Source: Flectonema sp. DT1601
Taxonomy: Eukaryota > Euglenozoa > Diplonemea > Diplonemida > Diplonemidae
Assembly (NCBI GenBank): GCA_964019425.1
Contig: OZ025781.1
Coordinates: 1,618,501 to 1,682,500 of the forward strand
Length of the DNA: 64,000 nucleotides
Reading direction: 5' to 3'
The translations under genes and the position numbers were made by a program. Shown piece after piece: positions 10,101 through 21,470 of this stretch (the first letter of the stretch is position 1; every line of letters starts with the position of its first letter). The notes beneath the pieces are model-generated. The model worked only from the letters and a program-made list of their open reading frames with translations. It did not search any database and was not told the DNA's origin.

Positions 10101-13100
10101 TGAAGAGTGAATGGCAAGCATGTCAGGACGAATTAGTACAAGTCGACGCCAGCAAACGTGAATACGAAAGACGACTAAAGTCTTACGAAGAACAACTTGA
10201 AAGACAAAGGGCAGAAATCAGCCGTCTTCAAGATGAGCTTCTCAATAACAACAGCGAGCTGTCGACTGCTGAAGGACTGAGAAGGGAAATTGAGCGAAAG
10301 ACTAAATTAAATGATGAACTCCAATCGACAATTGATGACCTTCAAGGACAAATGATTGCAAAAGACGGAACCATCGACAAGGCAGAAACCTGGAAACGTG
10401 AAAAGGAACGCCAACTTAAGATCCTTCAAGACGAGAAAGAACGATTAGATAATCGTGTCAATGATTTAGTAAGTCAGTTAGAAGAGGCTATGAGTACTGG
10501 AGCAGCAAACCGTGAAGCAGAAAGAGATCGCAAGAAGCGGATTGATGACGAGTTAGACGAACTACGAAATGACAAAATTCGACTTGAAAACCAACTCGCA
10601 GACTTTCAAAGAACTCACAAAGACCTCCAGTTGGAGAAGTCTCGCATTGATACTTTAGTAATTAACCTTCAAAAGCAACTCGACGAAGGACTTGATGCCA
10701 ATTCAATGGAGAGAAAACTAAATGCTTTACGTAAAAAGGCGGATCAAGACGCAGAACGTTTTAAAGAAGAGATCGAGAGACTCAACAAAGAACTAACAGC
10801 GAAACTCGCAGAACTCGCACAAGAAGAAGAGAAGAATGCGAATTTAGAAAGAGAACGTCGTCGATCAAAAGATGAAAGTGACATTCTAAACGAAGAAGTA
10901 AGCCGCTTGAAACGTGAGTTGGAACGTGGAGGTCTCTCACTTCAAGACTTAACGAGAGAGTTAGAAGCTGATAAAGGACGCCTATTTGAGAAATTGCAAG
11001 CATCGCAAGACTCTTGTGAAAAACTAGAAAAAGAGAAAGCTGCTCTACAAAAACAATTAGATGACTTCGAGCACATCCAACAACGGGATAAGAATGAAAG
11101 AGATCGACTACAAGGTAGACTCGATGAATTAGAATCTGAAAAACGTGGCGATCGCACAAACTCACAAAAACAAATTGCGCAATTGCAAGAAGAACTTGAT
11201 TCTAAGAACGACCAGGTAACAAAGCTTCAGAGAACAATAAAACAACTTGAAGATAAGATAGCAGACCTAACAAAGCAACTCGAAGACGGTCTCACAGCAG
11301 CTGAACAAGACGTTAAGCGAGAGCTACAGAACTACCGTGACGAGCTCTCAAACTGCAAGGCCGAAAATGAGGATCTTCGAGATGAGATCGAAAAACTTAA
11401 AAAGAAACTCGAAAAGGAAGCTGACAAGCGTAATACTGAAGAGCAACAATACGAAAGTGAACTCGCTCGACTACAGGGTAAATTAAAACGTGCCGACGAA
11501 GACCACCAAGACGAGTTGGACAAACTCCGAGCAGCCCTTAACGAACTTCAAAAAGATTACGATCGACTGATGGAAGATGGTGGCGACCACCAGAAGGAAC
11601 TTCGCAAACTCCGCATCAGCCTCAAAGATGCGGAAGAAGAAATCGAAAACCTGAAAAAGAAACTCAGCAAGGAGACAGCTAAACGTAAATCCGATGATGA
11701 AGAGCACCAGGAGGAGCTGCAGAGGCTCATTGCTGAACACCAAAGTGAACTCGAAAAGATAACTTCTGCTCAAGGTATGAGTGAAGAAGACGCTCAGAAA
11801 ACAATTGCTAGCTTAAGAAGTGAGAAGAGGAAACTTGAACGAGACCTGAAGAACAGCAACAGATTGAACGAAGATCTTGCGAAGCATCTCAACACAGCTA
11901 ATGAAGAAGCGGAGAAGAAACGTAAAGAAGTTGGACAGCTAAGAGAAGAGTTAGAGAACTTGAAAGACCAACTGAGTGAAGCCCTTCAGAAAATAAAAGA
12001 TCTCGAGAGGCAAGTCAATGAAGGCGACAGGCGAGTAAAGTTCGCAGATGACAAAAGACTTGAAATGGAACAATCGCTACTCGACAAAGTGAAGGGAAGT
12101 GACGACGAAATGACCAGCCTGAGAAATCGTTTACGAGACACACTCAATGAACTTGCTGATAATAAGAGAGACCACGCTGTAAAAGAAGCAAGACTAGCCG
12201 CAATAGAAGATCAGTATGAGCATGCGTTCTTTGTAGTTCAGAGTAGATCACAGTTAATAAACATGTTTTATAAAATATTTATGGGCATGAAAGAGATCCT
12301 CCGTTCCTTCAGAGAGTTGAGCGGTACTATAAAAGAAGACACTCGACCTGACTCAAGGTCTGTAGCCGGAGGTAAGGTATTATCGACAATTATAAACGAA
12401 ACAATGTCTCAAGGTAAAGTACTTATTTGTGACTTCTTTACGAAGCCTGAGAAGCTGCATTTAGGACTGTCTCCCAACCTCTACCCACCTTCTACAAAAG
12501 CTTTAGAACCATTTGATGTAAATGCTGGTTTCTTACCTGATCACCACGGAGTTGATTCTTCATTCGCTGGTAAAAGTATCTTCGACAGATCTCCTGGACA
12601 GACACCACCTGACAAGTCTCTCGACTCATCCATGCCAAGCTCTCCAGCCGCCTCTTCATCTTCACCTAATGTCCGAACGATAAAAACACTTAAGGCTGTG
12701 GTATGGAATTTTTTGCCTTTTTTTGTTATTATATTTACCTTCAGATCTCTTGAGAATGACAAAAAAAAAACAAAAAAACAACTACAGCCACACGCATTGA
12801 GACTCGCCAAGAACTTAGGTCGTAAAAGTTCTGGAGGGAAGCCTTCGCAGGTATGTGATATTTATTTACCACGCAGTTAGTCTTGTATTGTAATTTATGA
12901 AAGTGAGTATCTTTGGACAAGATTTTCGCGTCAACAGAGACCTGAGTTTTCCTGTACTTAAAGCGCACATTACTTAGATTGTTATTACATACAACGTGGA
13001 GAGACTTCCTTCAATCGTAAAAGTATTTCTGACCTGTCCGTGATTGTTGTTTTCCTTCGCAGCTGGTCTCCTGTTTTATTTTCTGTACTCTTTTGATATG

Positions 13101-13505
13101 ATATTCTATTCTCTTCTCTGGGAACGACGGCTCAAAGCCTTGACTGTCATTCTCTAACCTAGCATATCGAGTTAGGTCAATTACAGCTATTTTTTATAAA
13201 CAACTTACAACCACTGTAAGAACCCCCGAAATAACGAGTACAAATTTTCGCTGTCTTTTCAAAAAGAGAAAAGGTACCCCCCCTATGTAACTACCTGTGC
13301 TTTGTTGCACATCCATTAGAACTAGTACTGATTGTGGAGAAGGCGGTACTGATGGTCGAGTACGACACTAACTCGCGTTCCAGGCCCAGCCTCCGCACAG
13401 CTCACCGGAGCTGTTCCTTCGCCAAACACGCTGTCCACTCCTGTAGTACGACAGTTATTAATGAATGGTGTTGGTGCCACTTATCAGCGCCAATTTGAAG
13501 GATGA
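7122..13505 (+). CDS. Giant coiled-coil protein with 38-residue Trp-containing repeats
   Basis: Proposed exons: 7122-8271, 8355-9802, 9881-12700, 12788-12850 and 13401-13505, giving 1,862 codons (1,861 residues) with every phase matching. The first four are well supported. The last is less sure because its intron is 550 bases. The N-terminal ~60 residues are basic and Ser/Pro-rich (TSRERSPIRQRRL). After that the protein is almost wholly coiled coil. From about 8657 to 10560 an approximately 38-residue unit recurs about 16 times: (E/D)xWKRExERRxK then EELxxRIxELEDEL and (K/R)xxEL. The tail is Ser/Pro-rich and not helical (TPPDKSLDSSMPSSPAASSS). Two introns (78 and 87 bases) are multiples of three without in-frame stops, so they read through silently in a naive translation. 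The composition fits a filamentous structural protein of the cytoskeleton, basal body or flagellum; that is inference only. No named family is recognised. CTTAACAG ends 11 bases before the ATG. Confidence 0.8.
8657..10560 (+). repeat. Array of about 16 degenerate 38-codon repeats inside the coiled-coil gene
   Basis: Each unit begins with an E/D-G/N/T-W/L-K/R-R block (EGWRMDKQRRL, EGWRRERDRKL, DLWKRDKERRN, EGWKRERERRI, ETWKREQERRL, DGWKRERERM, ETWKREKERQL). It continues with a heptad-like stretch ending ELEDEL. Spacing is about 38 residues in most units. This is neither a heptad multiple nor a hendecad multiple, implying a regular stutter in the coiled coil. Confidence 0.7.
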
Positions 13506-15725
13506 CAATCTCTTGCTTCTCCAGCCAGATTCACTGTGTGAAGTTTATCGCGCTTCGGATCATCACACTCGGGAGCAGGGTAATGTCACAGAGAAGTGTA
13601 AGTTCCTTTGTATTTCGGCAAAGCGACACACACTGACGATGTATTAACATTTACTTTGCAATCCGAAATATTTCCCAAGTTGATTTTGTTCAGCTTAGGC
13701 AAATAGAAAATTTACCATTTTTTTTAATGAAAAAGCTATTGCGGCGCAAAACACGTCAGGAACATAAAAGACATCTCAATAGTACCTCTCCTGTGAAATC
13801 GTTGTACTCAGAAAAAAAAAACTTTTTTTTTTTTTTTTTTTAGACTAATATATCATCTCTGGTGGTATAAAAATTAATAATAAAAAAACAGCCATTATTC
13901 AAAGTCCAAGTTCCTATAAAACATGGCAAAGAGACCTAGGATGTGACACAACCAGAAGCGGGTGATTTATACAGAAGGCTCTGGGTTGTATAGCTGCTTG
14001 ACAAAAAAAAAAAAAAAAAAAAGAAAAAAAAACGAGTAAACCGAAAAAAAAAAAAAAAAAAAGAAAAACAAGGAAAAAGAACCCATTCGACCGTTGCCAA
14101 GATCTCAAGGAGAAAGTGAGTGTAGATTTTTGTAGTTATTTATTTTTAACGAAACTGGGGGTCCTGTCAGCGGATAACTTTACACAGCTGTATTACTACT
14201 CTCTGCAAGCTCACAACAATATTTTGATAAGTTATATTATCTGTACTGAGGTGTGCACAATTGCAGAACTAGGTTAATGCATTTTTTTAACACACATTCT
14301 TCTGCATACTTTTCTTGTAAAAAGTACGCAGAATGAAGAAACGATGAGTAGAAGGCACTTTGTTGAGTATTTGTTGAGGTAGTTTTTTTTTTTTCTCTTC
14401 TTTTTTTAAATTTAAAAAAGCCTCTTGCCGCATTAAAGTATTTTATTTCGTTTCTTTCCTGAAGAACCATCTAATAGTTTGATTGATTTACTGTCCCCAG
14501 TTGTATTGTCGCCACTCCTTCAGTTGGAATTGTGCACATGCTTGTTACTTTTTTTTCTTTGCGATCCTTTTTGCTCTTTTTCCTTTCCAGTGGGTATCCC
14601 GCTGGAAAGTGATTGCCACAGTGACAGCAACAAGGTATCTACTTGCTTCTTGGGATAGGGAGATCCACAGAATATCAGGAAAAAAAGAGAAGAAAAAAAA
14701 AAAAAAACCTTACTTCTTGGCGACTCCTCAGAGACTTCTAGGGTGGTAACTATCTGTTCTTTTTGATAGCCTATTAGCTACCTTATTTTGTGTCACTACA
14801 CGCCAATGAAACCCTTTTTACGGTTTTCTTTCGTTTTTTTTCATTCAAACTCATCTATGTACATAATATCTTCCGAAAGCCAACATTTTAAAGTGTTGAG
14901 TTAGTAGAAGTGTCAGCTTTAGCAGCTGTCACCCAACTTTGGCGGATTATAAGCCAATTGGTGTTCAACTTCTTATTCTTTTTAATTGCCGTAAAATATT
15001 TTGAAAAAAAAAAAAAAAAAGCAAAAAAGTGTTTAGCAGTCAGTACCGCTTTTCGAGGAAATAGTTTTTTAAAAAAAAAAAAGCAAATATGTGTGTAGAT
15101 TTTTTTTATCTTATTTTTTTGTATCTTAGAAAAATTGTTTTTTTTTTTTTTTCCCGTTCTATTTTTTTTTTTTTTTTTTACACAGCTTCCTTGTTTATTA
15201 TTATTTTATTTTATTTATTTTTTTTTTTTTTTTCCCTGCGTGGGCAAATCTTGTCAATAAAAAAAAAAACGAAAAGAAAACAAAGAAAACCTGACTTTCC
15301 TACCGTTTTGTTGTTACATCTTCCAGTTTGTGACAGATTTCTCTTTTTTTTTTATGAATCTCGCAGGATCACCCGAGGCGTTTCTTTTATTTCACTTTGG
15401 ACACTACCAGACTTTACGACATGATTCTCATTTTTCTTATTGTCTTTGTTATAATTTATTACTATGCCCGGCAGTCTCTTAAGGGAATCACAGAAGCAGT
15501 TTTAGAAAATTTATGGTGTGCGCTAACCTGTACTCCTGGTCCACACCAGCTTTTGGTTTTACCTTTGGGAAAATAAATGAAAAAAAAAAAAAACAAGATC
15601 TCACCTCGGCCCTCGTTATGTTTGTACGACGTGTGTATTAAAATGCTTGAAAGTCACTCGTAGTAAAGTTTTAACGTGATAATTATTTCTGTAGGTTTTC
15701 AGTAGTACGCTTGTGTCGTATTGAG
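13506..15725. other. AT-rich intergenic region
   Basis: Dominated by A and T homopolymers (for example around 14000-14060 and 15000-15270). The short open stretches here are made largely of Lys or Phe runs translated from those tracts. No gene or RNA is recognised. GTAAGT at 15726 to CTACAAAG at 15791 could be a 66-base 5'UTR intron of the next gene. Confidence 0.55.
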
Positions 15726-15806
15726 GTAAGTTACATTATTATAATTATATTTGCATAGTAACATATTAGATTAATCATCATCTCTACAAAGGTACGATCT
15801 AATTTA

Positions 15807-17360
15807 ATGGATCGAACTCCTATTCGTCGCCGTGATAAGAAGAGACAAGCAGCGGCTGGAGGAAGTGGTCTCTCAGCTGTTCGCAATGGAAACGGCAAGA
15901 GAGAAACTCTTCATAAGAGATGGGGTTCAACATGTGATCGTCTTTGTCAAGCTTGGGATTCTTTTGAAGTAGTTCAGAGTGAGAGAGAGAAATACGCTGG
16001 AAAGATGATGACTTCATTTACAGTAATGAATATTGATTTCATAGAAAAGGAAGTTGCAATACTTGAAAACATTCGTAAGATACGAGTATTGATATCAGAA
16101 ACTAGGAACACTCGACAACAACTATTAGACAGACTGTCACGACTCTGTAATAAACTAACCATCGCAGTTGATTCTGCACTGTTCTCTAATGAATTACATC
16201 TCCTGATTAGATTATTAAGAGGTAAAGCTAGAGAGTTAATGGAGCATTGGGTAGCTTTAGAGGTTCATGTGAAACCAGCAACTGTACTCCCACCTCCACC
16301 ATTCTCAATGAGTGAAATCGTGAATGATGTGGCAGATATTATTAAAGGAACTCCTGCGGAGCCTAAACTTGGATTCAATGCCAATGGTAATCCTTTCTTA
16401 CACCCATCTTGTCCACCGAAGACAAAACCAGAACAGTTAACTCAGCAAGAGGAAGTTCAGATTGCAAAGATTCTCAGATGTCTTGGTAAGAACATGCCTT
16501 ATGGTCCTGAATGGATTGATCATTGTGACAGTGAGAGTTACACAACGAATACTGCTAGCGATGATGATAACACCTTAACTGAATTACTTACACTTACAAC
16601 AACAGTAGTTGCTGCTTCCGTAATGATGTCTGCAATTGAAGAGTGTACTCTGTTACGCGATGCAGTAAATGAAGATCAGGTACAATTTGAGCTCTCAATG
16701 GATGAGTTTGATGACTCAGTGTTGGCATCTCCTTATCACGTTCCAATCGGTACAAAAAGAGTTCTCAGCCCACTAACACCTGCAACACCAGACATACCTG
16801 ATGAGGTGCCACCTGTGCATACATCGTCAAGCCAGCAGCAGGTTAGACGGATGCAAGACCGTGCAAATACCATGAGGGCAATCTTCGATAAGGGAGGTAA
16901 AAAAGATCTCCCTCCACTTGCAAGTCCCGCAGCGATGCGACGGGAGTCGACCCCATCAAAGAAGAGACGTTCGTCTACTTTGTTCCCTGCTGGTCCAACT
17001 TGTGCTTTAGAAATCCTCCGTCAGGTAGTAGTTAGTGAAAGAGTATCAACATTGCTGTCTTTCATGCAGGTGTCGGTGAAGGCAGCGATGCCAGAATCTC
17101 ATCAACATTTCTATCTGCTGTCGCAGCTATTCAAGAAGGATAATTATCCGAAGGCAAACGCTTCGCGACTTCAGAGAACTAGTTCTGAGGGTGAAGAGGA
17201 GAGCCGTCTTTCACAAGTCTTTAAACTACTCAACAAAACAAAAGTTGTCGAGCCCTTCGCAACATCAGCAAAGACTAGAGCAGGGATTATTCAAGTAGGA
17301 GGGGCAGCGGAAAGCAGTAAAGCTGGCCAGTTACTATGGAGAACATTTTCAGCTACGTGA
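15807..17360 (+). CDS. Hypothetical protein, basic N-terminus, helical middle
   Basis: I do not recognise this 517-residue protein. It opens with a very basic stretch (MDRTPIRRRDKKRQ). Residues ~35-170 are predicted helical, with coiled-coil character around ILENIRKIRVLISETRN and RQQLLDRLSRL. They are followed by a Pro-rich patch (VLPPPPFSMSE), an acidic low-complexity patch (~245-255) and a second basic patch near RRESTPSKKRRSS that could be a nuclear-localisation signal. Runs of Ser/Thr-Pro (SPLTPATPDIP) suggest a phosphorylated linker. A GTAGTA..ATGCAG segment of 45 bases around 17024-17068 is an in-frame stretch that could be a very short intron; I treat it as coding because it is shorter than every other intron in the window. 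Codon use is like its neighbours. Confidence 0.7.
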   Translation: MDRTPIRRRDKKRQAAAGGSGLSAVRNGNGKRETLHKRWGSTCDRLCQAWDSFEVVQSEREKYAGKMMTSFTVMNIDFIEKEVAILENIRKIRVLISETRNTRQQLLDRLSRLCNKLTIAVDSALFSNELHLLIRLLRGKARELMEHWVALEVHVKPATVLPPPPFSMSEIVNDVADIIKGTPAEPKLGFNANGNPFLHPSCPPKTKPEQLTQQEEVQIAKILRCLGKNMPYGPEWIDHCDSESYTTNTASDDDNTLTELLTLTTTVVAASVMMSAIEECTLLRDAVNEDQVQFELSMDEFDDSVLASPYHVPIGTKRVLSPLTPATPDIPDEVPPVHTSSSQQQVRRMQDRANTMRAIFDKGGKKDLPPLASPAAMRRESTPSKKRRSSTLFPAGPTCALEILRQVVVSERVSTLLSFMQVSVKAAMPESHQHFYLLSQLFKKDNYPKANASRLQRTSSEGEEESRLSQVFKLLNKTKVVEPFATSAKTRAGIIQVGGAAESSKAGQLLWRTFSAT

Positions 17361-18091
17361 TACCTTCAGCATGTGCCAAGCTTCTTCCCCGAAAGGGGCA
17401 GGCAGTTGGCTATCAGGCTGCTTGATCATGTAGCGCAGACTTACAATCAGGATCATCACTGCTAAGGTGATGTCCCTCATGTGAGAGGTTATCTACGTTT
17501 TAGAACCGAGGGTAGTCTTACGGTTATAATTGTTAGTATATTTTCAATTGCGTTTTAGTTTTTGTTACATTCGTTTTCGTTGCTTATTCTTTTCGTGAGT
17601 TTTTCGGCTTTTTTTTTTTTGTAGCCCTATTTTAGTCTTTTTCAGTTGTATTTTTTTTTTTTTTTTTTTTTTTTCCCGTTCTCTTTTCCCTTTGCCTCAT
17701 TTTTTTTCCGATGTGAAAAAAAAAAAGTAAAAAAAAAAAAAAAAAAAATAGGTAATATCAGACCCGAAATGTTTGGTAAAAGTTTTTTTCGGATATTTTG
17801 CGAGAGTTGAGAAACCAAGTACTCCTAACTACAGAGTGGTACTCGTTATTAGCGTAAGCCGTTACGGCAAAAAATGCTATTTTTTTTATCAGCCTCGGTA
17901 TTTAGTTGTGAATTCTCCTCAAAATACCTTTTTTTTTTTTTTTTCAGATTATTATGCCTGTGTCATTTGGTGTTTTTATTATTTTTTATCCCAAGTCTGT
18001 ATTCTTTAAGGGGCAGTTACTATCACGTGCAAAGAAGGTTTACCACAAGCAATACTTGCAGATTAACAATGGTGCATTGTATGTAACTAAA

Positions 18092-18128
<37 letters not shown>

Positions 18129-18316
18129 ATTCATACCAAATCCATGAGTAAGTTGGATTGAATAACTAACGTACAACGCGATGAGTAGGACAGGACTGAC
18201 ACCGCAGTGTCCCCCTTGCTTTCGCTGAAGAGGGCGGTAAGGGGAATGGTCCGAAGAAATTTTTTGTTTAATCTTAACCCGAAACTAACTATTATCTGTT
18301 TGTTGTCCTACGAAAT

Positions 18317-18348
<32 letters not shown>

Positions 18349-20090
18349 GATTGATAATTATTATGACTATCTATTGTTACTAAATACAGTATTATTTTGA
18401 GTTCATCTTTTTTCTATACAAAAAAAAATAAATAAATAATGTTAACTCGTATTATTATTCTTCTTAGGAGCGCAACAAAAAGCTTCTCCAGCATTAAAAA
18501 AAAAACAAAAAAAAACACATGAATATATATTTTTTTTTTTATTCATTCAATTTTCTGATGTAGTGCGTGAAGTTTTTTTCTTGGCCCTCGTAAAACTACG
18601 TAGTCTCTGGATACTCAACTCTCACAGTATTCGCTCAGGAAACTTCGTTTAGATTAAGAGTCATAATGGGGAGTAGAACTTCCATAAGGAATTTTGTAAA
18701 GATTTTGTAAAGAGTCTTTTTCATTTAGAGGAAACGTTATTGTGTTCCTACTCACTGTTGATATAGGCAAGCGGTCATGAGACAAAAAAAAAAAAAAAAA
18801 AAAAACGATTGATTCATCAATCAGTTCTTTAGTATTGATTTGTTTAGTAATTTTTTTTTTTTAATTTTTTTTTATGAAAGAACCTCCGATTATAATACAA
18901 TTTTGAAAACTCATAATTTTTATACAAAATTAATTTAACGACACGCACCCCGAGAGGAAAAGATTCTTAGGTTTTTTAACCCATACACACGAGGGTGTTT
19001 TTTTTATTTTTTTATTTTTTGTATGAAATTTGAGGTTTCGGAAACTTTCTCTGTTGGGGGTTTTTTCTTTTTTTTTTTTTTATATAGTACTTTTGTTAAG
19101 TGGTAAGATGTTTCAGATGTAAAAAAAAACTTGTAGTAGTCTTCTTTGTACTGCAGATAATCTGAATGTCTTCGACGTCCTTAATGGGATGCCCCCTCCT
19201 TATCTGTGTAACGGAGCTGTTCAGTCTCGTCTCTAATATAGCACTCAATCAAGTATTCCTCGAAGCGATAGAGATTTGATGTATTTCAGTCTTAACTCAA
19301 CAGTCTATTCTGTTTTTTTTTTCTTTTCTTTTTTTTTTTCAATAGTTTCATTCTGCCCTCTGGTTGCCTTTTTTTTTTTCTTTCTTTTTTGTCTTCTAAA
19401 GTCTTAGTAATTCTTTTTCTTTACTGTACGGACATTGATTCTCTCTTTAATTAGAGAGGTCAAAAAAGCACCGTCTTGCTAGGATGAAATCCGTAGTTCG
19501 CCTAAGCATGCGTATCGTCTGGTGTTATTTATTGATTTTGTCTAATCAAGCTGTAGAGTAAATTTATAATGTTTAGATTACTGGTAGTCTACGGCCACAC
19601 TCTATTTCACTATTTTACTTGTCCCATGTGTGATTGTTACTAATGTGAGGTAGTGGTAATAAGCGGTGAGTTCGATGTGTTCTGTTTGTCTAGATCATTT
19701 TCCTATTGGATTATTATTCAATAGAAACAGTTTGTTGTTCTTCATACGGATTTATGGTCATTAGAAACTTGCCTTTAACAACCTGCTAATCTGTAAGATT
19801 TTTCAAAAGTATTTCTTGCGTCTGTTGGTGACAAACAAAAACTGACTTTCAGTTTTTGATTTTCACCTGTTCTTTTTACCCCCTATCCACAAAAATGAAG
19901 AAGGGAAAAAGAAAAGAAAAAGAAAAAGTTCCTTTTCTTAGTTATAGTATTTGTTTTGCGTCGTCTTGTTGAACAGTTTACTGAAGAAATTTCATTTTTA
20001 TTTTGTTTTAACAGCAATATTAGTGATAGTGGCTGAACAGGAATAGGATTAGATTCAGGTTCTAATTTATTTTATTTAACTTATTCATCA
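17361..20090. other. Long AT-rich intergenic region
   Basis: Many long T and A runs. It includes dispersed repeat A copy 2 at 18297-18366. A GC-richer stretch at about 18180-18250 can fold with CCCCTT pairing to AAGGGG around a loop. No open frame with gene-like character is present and no RNA gene is identified. The last bases, TTAACTTATTCATCACAG ending at 20093, form a splice-acceptor-like signal before the next gene. Confidence 0.55.
18297..18366 (+). repeat. Dispersed repeat A, copy 2 (long T tract)
   Basis: Carries CTGTTTGTTGTCCTACGAAA, then TTTTAC, T27 and GATTGATAATTA, matching copy 1 at 1994-2049 on both sides of the T run. The T run is three times longer than in copy 1. Confidence 0.7.
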
Positions 20091-20111
20091 CAGGCAAAGC
20101 AGCAGTTGAAG

Positions 20112-21470
20112 ATGGGCTGCAGTGATAGCAGTGAAAAAAAGCCTTCAACAGCTGAAGCACCTGCCAAACACGGAGGTCAATCCTCTTCTGTAAAACAAGC
20201 GGATAAAGCCGCACAAAAGAGTCGATACCTTGAGAGTGATGACTGGCCTTGGTCAAGGCCACATCCGCAGAAGTTAGTGTCGACTGGGAGTCGTGGAGGG
20301 TTACCTGACTTCTTTTATTCGAAAGTTTATTTGAATAGTTTTAAGATTCTGAATGCAGTAGAAGCGAAGGCATACGAAGCCTACCAAAATGAAGAACTTG
20401 AGTTGGCCAGGGAAATCCTGAAAAATGGAGACAGCAATGCCACAGTCAGCCCACATGAAGACATGCCACTGAGCCCAGTCCTGTCACCTATGGGTGGATT
20501 GGATATACAACCAATGTTGGAGAGAACTCGCGGAGGGTCTGTCAGTGCAGAAGCAAACACTCTGGCAAAAGATAAAGGACCAACTGAGGAACCTAAAACA
20601 CCTCGTACCATGGAGTCTCTAACAGGTAGCGTTCGCCGTTGTCCTCTATTTAGCCATTTGAGTTCCAACTTCAACGAACACGAAAAGATTGCTTCTGCAA
20701 TGACCCGCCGAGTCTTCGAACCAGGCGAAGTCATCTACTCCGCATCTGAAGTGCCTTCTGAAGAACTACGAGGTTGGTATGTTGTCATGTCAGGTAAGGG
20801 ACTAATAAAAAGAAGAGCTGTAAAGGAAGTAAGAATGCCGGGGGATTTCTTTGGTGAGATGATGGTAAATAACACCACATCAAAGAGTCCGATAGACGTA
20901 AAAGCTGCAGCAGGTGAAAAAATGGTTGCCTACTGTCTGTCCCCTAGTGATTATTCTCAACTGGTTGCAGGAATTGCTCACAGAAAACGTGTTCATCTGA
21001 AGGCAGAACTAACAAAAGTTAAGTTTGCAGATACCTGTCCATTTGCAGAAATGACAGAGGGACAGCTGGCTCAGTTGGCTGACTGTCTTGTTGAGCGTCA
21101 CTACTTAGCTGGGCAGCATATTATAAAATATGGTGAGCCAGGTAGACATGCTCACATTATATTAAAGGGAACTGTTCATGTTGTAGGAAGAAAGAGTAGC
21201 AAGAGATTTAAAGTTTGTGAATTTAGAGAAGGTGAAGACCCTGTTGGTTTTCTTGAGTTCTTCAATCCTAACGGTGAACCTGACTTGACCATTGCTGACG
21301 TTATTGCGGATCCTCATAACTCAGCAGGTGTTACTACTGCTTGTATCAGTCGTGAGCAGTTTGAGAGATGCATGGGACCCATCAAAGAGCTACTTCATGA
21401 TGTGGCTGATCATTCTAATGTGTATGAGTATTACCGTGCTGTAAAACAAAAGGCACTTGCGGAAAAGTAA
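20112..21470 (+). CDS. Lipid-anchored protein with two cyclic-nucleotide-binding-like domains
   Basis: The start is placed at ATG 20112, giving MGCSDSSEKK: Gly2 and Cys3 form a classic N-myristoylation plus palmitoylation signal, implying membrane attachment. The protein has 452 residues. Residues ~175-300 and ~310-430 are two tandem cNMP-binding beta-barrel folds like those of PKA or PKG regulatory regions (CPLFSHLSSNFNEHEK.. FEPGEVIYSASE.. GWYVVMSGKG; CPFAEMTEGQLAQLADCL.. YLAGQHIIKYGEPG.. HIILKGTVHVV). The phosphate-binding cassettes are degenerate. The first has PGDFFGEMMVNN but lacks the Arg of the R-x-A motif (SPIDVKA instead). The second has GFLEFFNPNGEPDLTIADV, with neither canonical FGE nor Arg. 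There is no kinase domain. Binding of cAMP or cGMP is therefore doubtful; it may bind another ligand or act as a scaffold. CATCACAG ends 18 bases upstream. Confidence 0.85.
   Translation: MGCSDSSEKKPSTAEAPAKHGGQSSSVKQADKAAQKSRYLESDDWPWSRPHPQKLVSTGSRGGLPDFFYSKVYLNSFKILNAVEAKAYEAYQNEELELAREILKNGDSNATVSPHEDMPLSPVLSPMGGLDIQPMLERTRGGSVSAEANTLAKDKGPTEEPKTPRTMESLTGSVRRCPLFSHLSSNFNEHEKIASAMTRRVFEPGEVIYSASEVPSEELRGWYVVMSGKGLIKRRAVKEVRMPGDFFGEMMVNNTTSKSPIDVKAAAGEKMVAYCLSPSDYSQLVAGIAHRKRVHLKAELTKVKFADTCPFAEMTEGQLAQLADCLVERHYLAGQHIIKYGEPGRHAHIILKGTVHVVGRKSSKRFKVCEFREGEDPVGFLEFFNPNGEPDLTIADVIADPHNSAGVTTACISREQFERCMGPIKELLHDVADHSNVYEYYRAVKQKALAEK

Noticed and set aside
9415-11773. Minus-strand open frames rich in Ser and Leu opposite the coiled-coil gene
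   Set aside because: They are reverse shadows of a Glu/Lys/Arg-rich coding sequence and have no homologous features.
12701-12787. A C-terminal membrane helix in the coiled-coil protein
   Set aside because: The hydrophobic stretch falls wholly inside an 87-base GTATGG..CTACAG intron of typical size and phase 0.
5742-13505. One fused LRR plus coiled-coil gene, since the phase at 6358 also fits the acceptor at 7110
   Set aside because: Short introns to 6426 and 6557 give a better protein end with a Cys-rich tail and a stop at 6629, and the 753-base intron required for fusion is out of line.
13914-15424. Open frames made of Phe, Lys or Ile runs
   Set aside because: They are translations of poly-A and poly-T tracts without other coding character.
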